A DNA stretch of 64,000 bases from Allantophomopsis cytisporea. Its lineage: Eukaryota > Ascomycota > Leotiomycetes > Phacidiales > Phacidiaceae. The translations under genes and the position numbers were made by a program. This document shows positions 58,941-64,000 of the stretch, one piece after another; position 1 is the stretch's first letter; every line of letters begins with the position of its first letter. The notes below the pieces were generated by a model. The model had not been told where the DNA came from. It saw only the letters and a program-made list of their open reading frames with translations, and ran no database searches. The stretch covers positions 1,302,001 to 1,366,000 of the forward strand of contig CP103020.1 of the NCBI GenBank assembly GCA_024752435.1, in the 5' to 3' direction.

Positions 58941-60662
58941 CATAGAATATGGAGTCGCATCGTATCGTATTCATGACATGTTTGAACATCGTATGGGATA
59001 TCGTATGGGGATCTATCATTCATTGATCATCCAACTCAAGACTAGTGCGGCAAGCAGCAGTGCTAGACTCAGTACTCTCCGTAACAGTGACATCGTGGCA
59101 TCGTGACATTTACACATGCGTAGTATATATGTTCATACATACATAGATACATGTGTACTCCGTGTCTCAATACTCACAATTCTTCTCATAGACGTACGTC
59201 CATTGAATTCATCATTGATCATACATGGACACAATTCCACCTGGCGAAGATGCACTTTCCCCCTCTCAAAAGTTACAAAGTTCAAATCAAATAATTCATC
59301 GGGCACAACTGGCCTTCGAACACACGGACAAGGGCGGGACGCCACTACGCGGTAGGCCTTCGAGCCGCCTAAAGCAACCCCACCCTTGGACGCAGAGCGC
59401 CTGTCTCCCAACACAAGCGTACTGTGTGGTGTATGTACTGTCTGTGTACGGAGTACAAATAGTTCTGGCCCGGCCAAACCGAGCCAAAGCAAGACCTCCA
59501 AGCTACCAGGATACATTGGTCGAAGTCAAAGGATCCCCCCGGTCCACCGTCCACCGTCCACAGCGAAAGACGAGAGTGAGAGAGAGAAATGGAAATGGAA
59601 ATGGGGCGCTGTGGAGCTTTTAGAGCTAGACCTGCGCTCCACAACAACACCATGCTTTCGACACGTCCCCTCTCTTGGAAAGCTTTGCATGACTTGAGCT
59701 ACTCCCATCCTGACCCTGAGATAAATATGGTATGGATTTAGCTGTACGATATACGATATGTACACACTTACATACCCATACCTACATATGTACGTATGTG
59801 CAGAACTGCTTTCAAGCATCGTATGCTCTGCATATGGAAGAAAAGCCGTGAGCTTTGAGATAAACAAAAATCTACGAAAGCCATTGCCGGCTGCTATCAC
59901 GTGCTATGACTTTCAGTCCACCAATCTATTCGCAAATTACTTGTAGAGAAGACCTCCTTAGTTCTCCATTTCCCAAACAAGCATCCAGAAAGATGAACCA
60001 TGCTCGGCATTAATGGCCGGCGAAGGAGCCCCGTACCGGTGACTTGTCCCTCGTCGCACCCCACAGTAATACAGATACGCAAATGGAAGAGCTGCACATA
60101 CATACACATAGATTGTCGGAACTTACATTACATGCACAAATATAGAGAAAGAGATGATCACTATCGTACAGCCTAGAAGACGTATATATCGACACTCTCG
60201 GCCTTTGCAGCATAAATAAATTCCCGAATTGCCAAGCGAAGCTATCACAGTATGATTTGATATGAAGAACCGAAGATCTACACATCTAAAAAAAAATATC
60301 AAGAGTAATGAGTCAAGCACGCGGCTCAACACGCAGCAAAGTACGGAAGAGAGTAGCACACGCGAGTCATAGAACCATTCACAAGACAAAGCAAGTATCT
60401 ATCAAAAATAAAATAAAGAAGCCATCTCAAGATGCAGAGCTCGCCAAGCGCCCGCGGCCATCTAAGGTCCCGCAGCAGCAGGACACGGCGCAGGCCGGCG
60501 GCTCGAGGAGAGGAAGGCGAGGAGAGCGACGAATCCAGACGCGAAGAGCTCATGATCAGATTCCGAGTCCAGCCATGCAAGCGACAAGCAGCTCCGAAGC
60601 AATGAAGACGGCCAATGCATGGCGATGCAAGCTCTAGAACATAAGAATATAAGAATATGTCC

Positions 60663-60860
60663 CTAGACACCACCATCCCCTCCGCTCTCTTCCCTCAGAA
60701 ACCCCACCACATCCCACAGCACTTCCACTTGCGAGTATAAAACCCAATTCCAACCTGCTATGTATCCAGCAAATACAAGAATGAGCAGTTTATCGTTATT
60801 CCTCCCCATCTGAAAGATTCGCCTAGTCGTCACGTCGGTGTCATGGAACGCGCTTCTCAT
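60663..60860 (-). CDS. Possible small protein, 65 codons
   Basis: An ATG at 60860 opens 65 codons to a TAG at 60663. A polar start (MRSAFHDTDVTTRRIFQMGR) is followed by one hydrophobic stretch (LLILVFAGYIAGWNWVLY, about residues 25-42) and an acidic/Gly end. Composition is more protein-like than other ORFs in this desert, but no family is recognised and no splice evidence exists. It overlaps for 18 bp the start of a plus-strand 57-codon frame (60843-61016), so at most one of the two is likely to be real. Confidence 0.3.
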   Translation of the reverse strand: MRSAFHDTDVTTRRIFQMGRNNDKLLILVFAGYIAGWNWVLYSQVEVLWDVVGFLREESGGDGGV

Positions 60861-61016
60861 TCAAGCTCTGACGAGGCAGCGGCGCCGGGCTCGCCTGTGG
60901 GTTATGGGGCCGGCGGGACGTCGAAACAGTCTAATGGGACGAGGAAGGAGTTTGTGACAGAAGATGGGCTTAGGATTTGGTTCGTGGAACATCGGATGAC
61001 AGCGGGCTGGCTGTGA

Positions 61017-61642
61017 CGATCAAGGGGCTGGGTCGAGGAGCATCGCGGGAGGTTCACGACGACGATGTTAATATCAGAATGAAAAATACACACGGTAGTG
61101 TTGACGTGAGTGCTGTCAAGAGTAAACGATCGAAGATATCACACCACTCGATCTCAATCAAAGTAAACAGGAAGTGATGGATATCTCTTCATTGTCAAAA
61201 TCCACTTCAAAAGTACCTAATGTCTTTTCAGAAAAGAAAAAAAAAATCTCAGCAAATATAGGTACAAAAATTCTTAGGGGCTGGCTGCGCTCCATATACT
61301 GAAGTGATTGAACTTTGGTGGTTTTGGAAACATCAGGGATTTCTTCCCCTTTCCCAGAAAGAAAAAATGAGGGGGAAAAAAATAAGATTTCCACTCCATG
61401 AACTTTGGTTCCCCCTTCCCTTTGCCATAAAATTGCGCCTTGAAGAAACACGCCTCCTTCCCGAGTCTTGAAAAGGCCTCAAGTTTGAGGAAAAGAAGGC
61501 ACCGAAACGAAAGAGAAAAAAAGAAAAAAGAGAACAGAGGCACAAAAAGTTTTGTTGTGGGGAACAGGAGAACCCCAAGGGTAAAGAAGAAAGTAGTAAA
61601 GCGATCATGTCAGTGATCATCGTGAGTGTCGGAGCGCTCAAA
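61017..61642. other. OPY2 3' region
   Basis: No gene is called. The stretch is A- and G-rich on the plus strand (61230-61600), probably the 3' UTR and downstream DNA of OPY2. Confidence 0.5.
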
Positions 61643-62903
61643 TCAATCGTGCATCTCATGTTCATCGCCAAAAGGTGTAGTCTCCCTCTTGATACTGGCG
61701 CCGTGCGCTCTTCTGGCAGCGTCGTCCGTCAAATCGCCCAGGCTACCATTTCGTCGCAGGCCACTTTCGGGATCGCGGAAGGGTCCCTGTTGTGTGGTGG
61801 GCGTGTCGTCAATTATGGTTATGGCGCTTGAATCTCGTGCCATCAAGATGGTCTCGGCGTCTTCAGGTGTCAGTGTGCTCTTCGAGGTCTTGCTCTTCGG
61901 ACCTCCTATCGTGGCGACCTTCACCATATTTGGCCTCATCGGGGTCGCAGCACTAGCGCTATTTAAAAAGGTCGAGCCAACACTGAAGGCTGGACTTGGT
62001 GGACCATTCTTCAAGTGCTTAGGATCGACGCTTGGTACTGGGGGGGCGTATTCCGTGTGAAGACCATTATTGGATTTTACGCTGACAACAGCGGCTTTTC
62101 CTCGAATGACGGTCTGTGCTGGTACAGGAGAAACAACAGCGTTCTTGCCGTAAATTGTAGAAGCCACACTGGATCTTGGTGCGTAAGAAGTTCGATCAGA
62201 AATGCCAGAGTATGTCGAGTCGCGAAGGTCACCTGGCATAAAGAAATGTTGATCTTCGTACCCAGGGGAGTTGTTCGCAGAGGAGAGAGCGAGTGGAATC
62301 GGAGGTACCGGGGGAACTAAGAGACCAGGAGTGGTTGGAACAGATCGATTTGTTACACCAGGAATGTAGGCGATTTGGATAATGTTGGAGGCGCGTGTAA
62401 GAGCGGAGGAGGCGATAGAACCGACAGTGTGTGTGGAAGCTCGTGCATCTCTTCGCATGGTGAATGTTTCCTTCTCTGCTGCCTCATCGTCCATCTCCTC
62501 AGCCCCCCAGTCCTCTTGCTCGTATTGTTGTCTCTTATTCTTAATACAGAATCTCCAAACCAAGTATGTCGCTAAAGCAATCGCGATAACGCCTCCAAGG
62601 GTTCCTCCAACAATTGCACCAACACTGGGTCCTGAGTGTCCTCCAGACTTCGATGAGCTGGCAGCCACCGATGTCGTTGAAGCAGCATCTGCCACACAAG
62701 ATGTTGATGCACAGTTGTCGCAAGTTTGTACTGATAACGAGCAACTAAATCCGGTATCGCAAGTAGGACATGAAGGTGTCGTAGTGGGACATTGGACGCA
62801 TCGTTTAAAGAGGGTATTGAGGGAGACTGTTCTCGAATTAGTCAAAGGTTTTCATTTGTGTTCGTGTTCGTATCGTTAACATACTTTCGCCAGTCATCGC
62901 CAT
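61643..62903 (-). CDS. OPY2: OPY2-like membrane anchor protein of the HOG/MAPK pathway
   Basis: Model complement(join(61643..62826,62885..62903)), 400 residues. The first exon encodes only MAMTGE plus one base; a 58-bp intron with a tgactaat branch site follows. The N-terminal extracellular part has eight Cys (residues 16, 19, 26, 29, 35, 42, 45, 50) in the Opy2 pattern, reading RCVQCPTTTPSCPTC. A Ser-rich linker, a single membrane segment (about 76-101, VGAIVGGTLGGVIAIALATY) and a long polar cytosolic tail follow. In yeast Opy2 holds Ste50 at the plasma membrane so that Ste11 can act in the HOG and invasive-growth pathways. Tail motifs that bind Ste50 cannot be assigned with certainty by eye. 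No cleavable signal peptide is seen, as in other family members. Acceptor choice at 62827 is the only one that keeps frame. Confidence 0.87.
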
Positions 62904-64000
62904 TTTGAGGATGTTTGAGACAAGAACAATATTTAAGAGAGCGTGAGAGTTTGCGAAGGGAGGTGATAGTAGTTATTTGGAAAACCGATGTTTAATTGAT
63001 GAAAAAGAGGCCTATCGCAGATGGCGGGTATTCGCAGAATTGTAGTAGAGGTCGTATCGTGATAAAGCGTCGAACAAAGAGAGCCTGCTCAATGGGACGA
63101 AGTGGTAGTTGATCAACAACGTGCTCTTTCACATCCACAACGTCGAAGTTGGAAGAGGTTGAGCGGGTATTAAGAGTCGTCTCTTTCTCTCTTTCGAAGT
63201 GCAATTATTATGCACGTCGGAGTGAAGGAAGAGAGATTTTGCTGCAGGATGACGAGTAAGGAAGTGAAGGAGGAAAGTGTGAGGTGTCGTCGGTTGGTAA
63301 ATTGCGTGTCGCAAGGTGGAGGCAGACGGTGGTGGATGTATTGATTGATTGAGTGATTTGGTTGATTTGATTTGGTTTGATTTGAACGAGTGGCAGGCGC
63401 GTGTTTACGGCTGAAGTTGGATATGGGGGCGAAACGAATGACTGGGACGAAGTGAAGGACTATGTCAACATTGAATTCTTTCAATCTCGGTGTCGCTGTC
63501 GGTGATGACGATGATGGTCTAGCTTATCGACGACGACGACGATCGTGTCTCCAGTATTGTTCTGTACCTGGATAAGTTGAATTTGAGGCTTTGAAGTGCA
63601 AGTACGAGAGTGGTGAGTGGTGAGTGGAGGGGAGGAGATGGGCGGATCTACGCACTGATGAGCAGCAAGACCAAGACTTGGCTTGGGGAGGGGGTGCGTT
63701 GCTAGGCTAGCACAACCGATAGATAGTACTATTAGCCATGCATCTCCACCACTGACACTCCACTATGAATGAGATGGCAATAATTCAATACTCACCTAGG
63801 TACTTAGCAGGATCACCACCAAAGCCACGAGCAAGTCGAAGGGCAATAATACTTTTACGTCCAGCCAGGATTCATTGCCATAATTGCTACGGAGGAGCAA
63901 ATACTAAAGGTAGCATACGCGCGTGCTCCGCAGACGAAAGAGAAAAAGGACACGCATATATCCAGGGTTCATTCAACCAACAAACAGTATGGATCGTATC
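62904..64000. other. OPY2 upstream region to window end
   Basis: About 1.1 kb with the OPY2 promoter and leader. ORFs at 63129-63484 (-) are low complexity and run through GATTTGGTTTGA-type repeats (63350-63385). No gene was seen before the window ends. Confidence 0.5.

Larger units (their letters stand above)
54210..60662. other. 6.5 kb gene-poor, microsatellite-rich interval upstream of RAS2
   Basis: Contains the RAS2 promoter and 5' leader and then many tandem repeats (separate entries). The plus strand is strongly G/T/A-rich between 54.6 and 55.9 kb, so the minus strand is C-rich. ORFs here translate into short-period repeats and are not called. Several tacggagta or tactccgta strings occur (for example 59446-59456). 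No tRNA, rRNA or transposon gene was seen. It could include a long RAS2 leader or non-coding RNA. Confidence 0.5.

Noticed and set aside
1..64000. CRISPR array, bacterial operon or phage region
   Set aside because: No direct repeats with regular spacers; intron-rich fungal genes throughout.
1..64000. Secondary-metabolite gene cluster
   Set aside because: No polyketide synthase, NRPS, terpene cyclase or P450 was found; the lone reductase, hydrolase and dehalogenase are far apart.

Overview
This window looks like a chromosome segment of a filamentous ascomycete (Pezizomycotina). Genes are interrupted by short introns (about 44-300 bp) with GT..AG borders and CTRAY-like branch points. Every recognisable product is fungal or pan-eukaryotic, and no bacterial, viral or transposon gene was recognised. 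Gene style and the RAS2-, OPY2- and cortical-PH-type proteins would suit a Leotiomycete such as Botrytis or Sclerotinia. That placement is inference; no comparison could be run.

Left part (1-35 kb) is gene-dense and rich in translation-related genes. In order: the 3' end of an unknown gene; a 1905-residue protein with nine C2HC zinc-finger-like units (+); a GRE2-type NADPH reductase/epimerase (+); mitochondrial-type serine hydroxymethyltransferase (-); ribosomal protein eL19, whose start codon is split by an intron (-); GCN1, 2678 residues (-); a divergent DEAH helicase of the DHX29/YLR419W type (+); two nearly identical tRNA-Pro(UGG) genes in opposite orientation; an HSL-type alpha/beta hydrolase with a long tail (-); and the eS26 chaperone TSR2 (+).

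Middle part (35-48 kb): a Num1/ApsA/Mcp5-like cortical protein with coiled coil and PH domain (-), a 4.6 kb interval without a convincing gene, a type II haloacid-dehalogenase-like protein (-), a doubtful small gene (-), and a six-segment fungal membrane protein (+).

Right part (48-64 kb) is gene-poor: a RAS2-type small GTPase (-), an OPY2-type membrane anchor (-), and a doubtful 65-codon gene. They are separated by 5.9 and 6.5 kb intervals full of microsatellites and purine/pyrimidine-skewed DNA. RAS2 and OPY2 act in cAMP/MAPK and HOG signalling in other fungi.

CDS coordinates in the feature list are outer limits; exon junctions are given in the evidence. All spliced models were checked by hand for frame continuity. 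I did not find a convincing new multi-gene system. The most unusual items are the C2HC array protein, the tRNA-Pro inverted pair with matching flanks, a 20-bp perfect palindrome in a GCN1 intron, and the repeat-rich deserts around RAS2 and OPY2.
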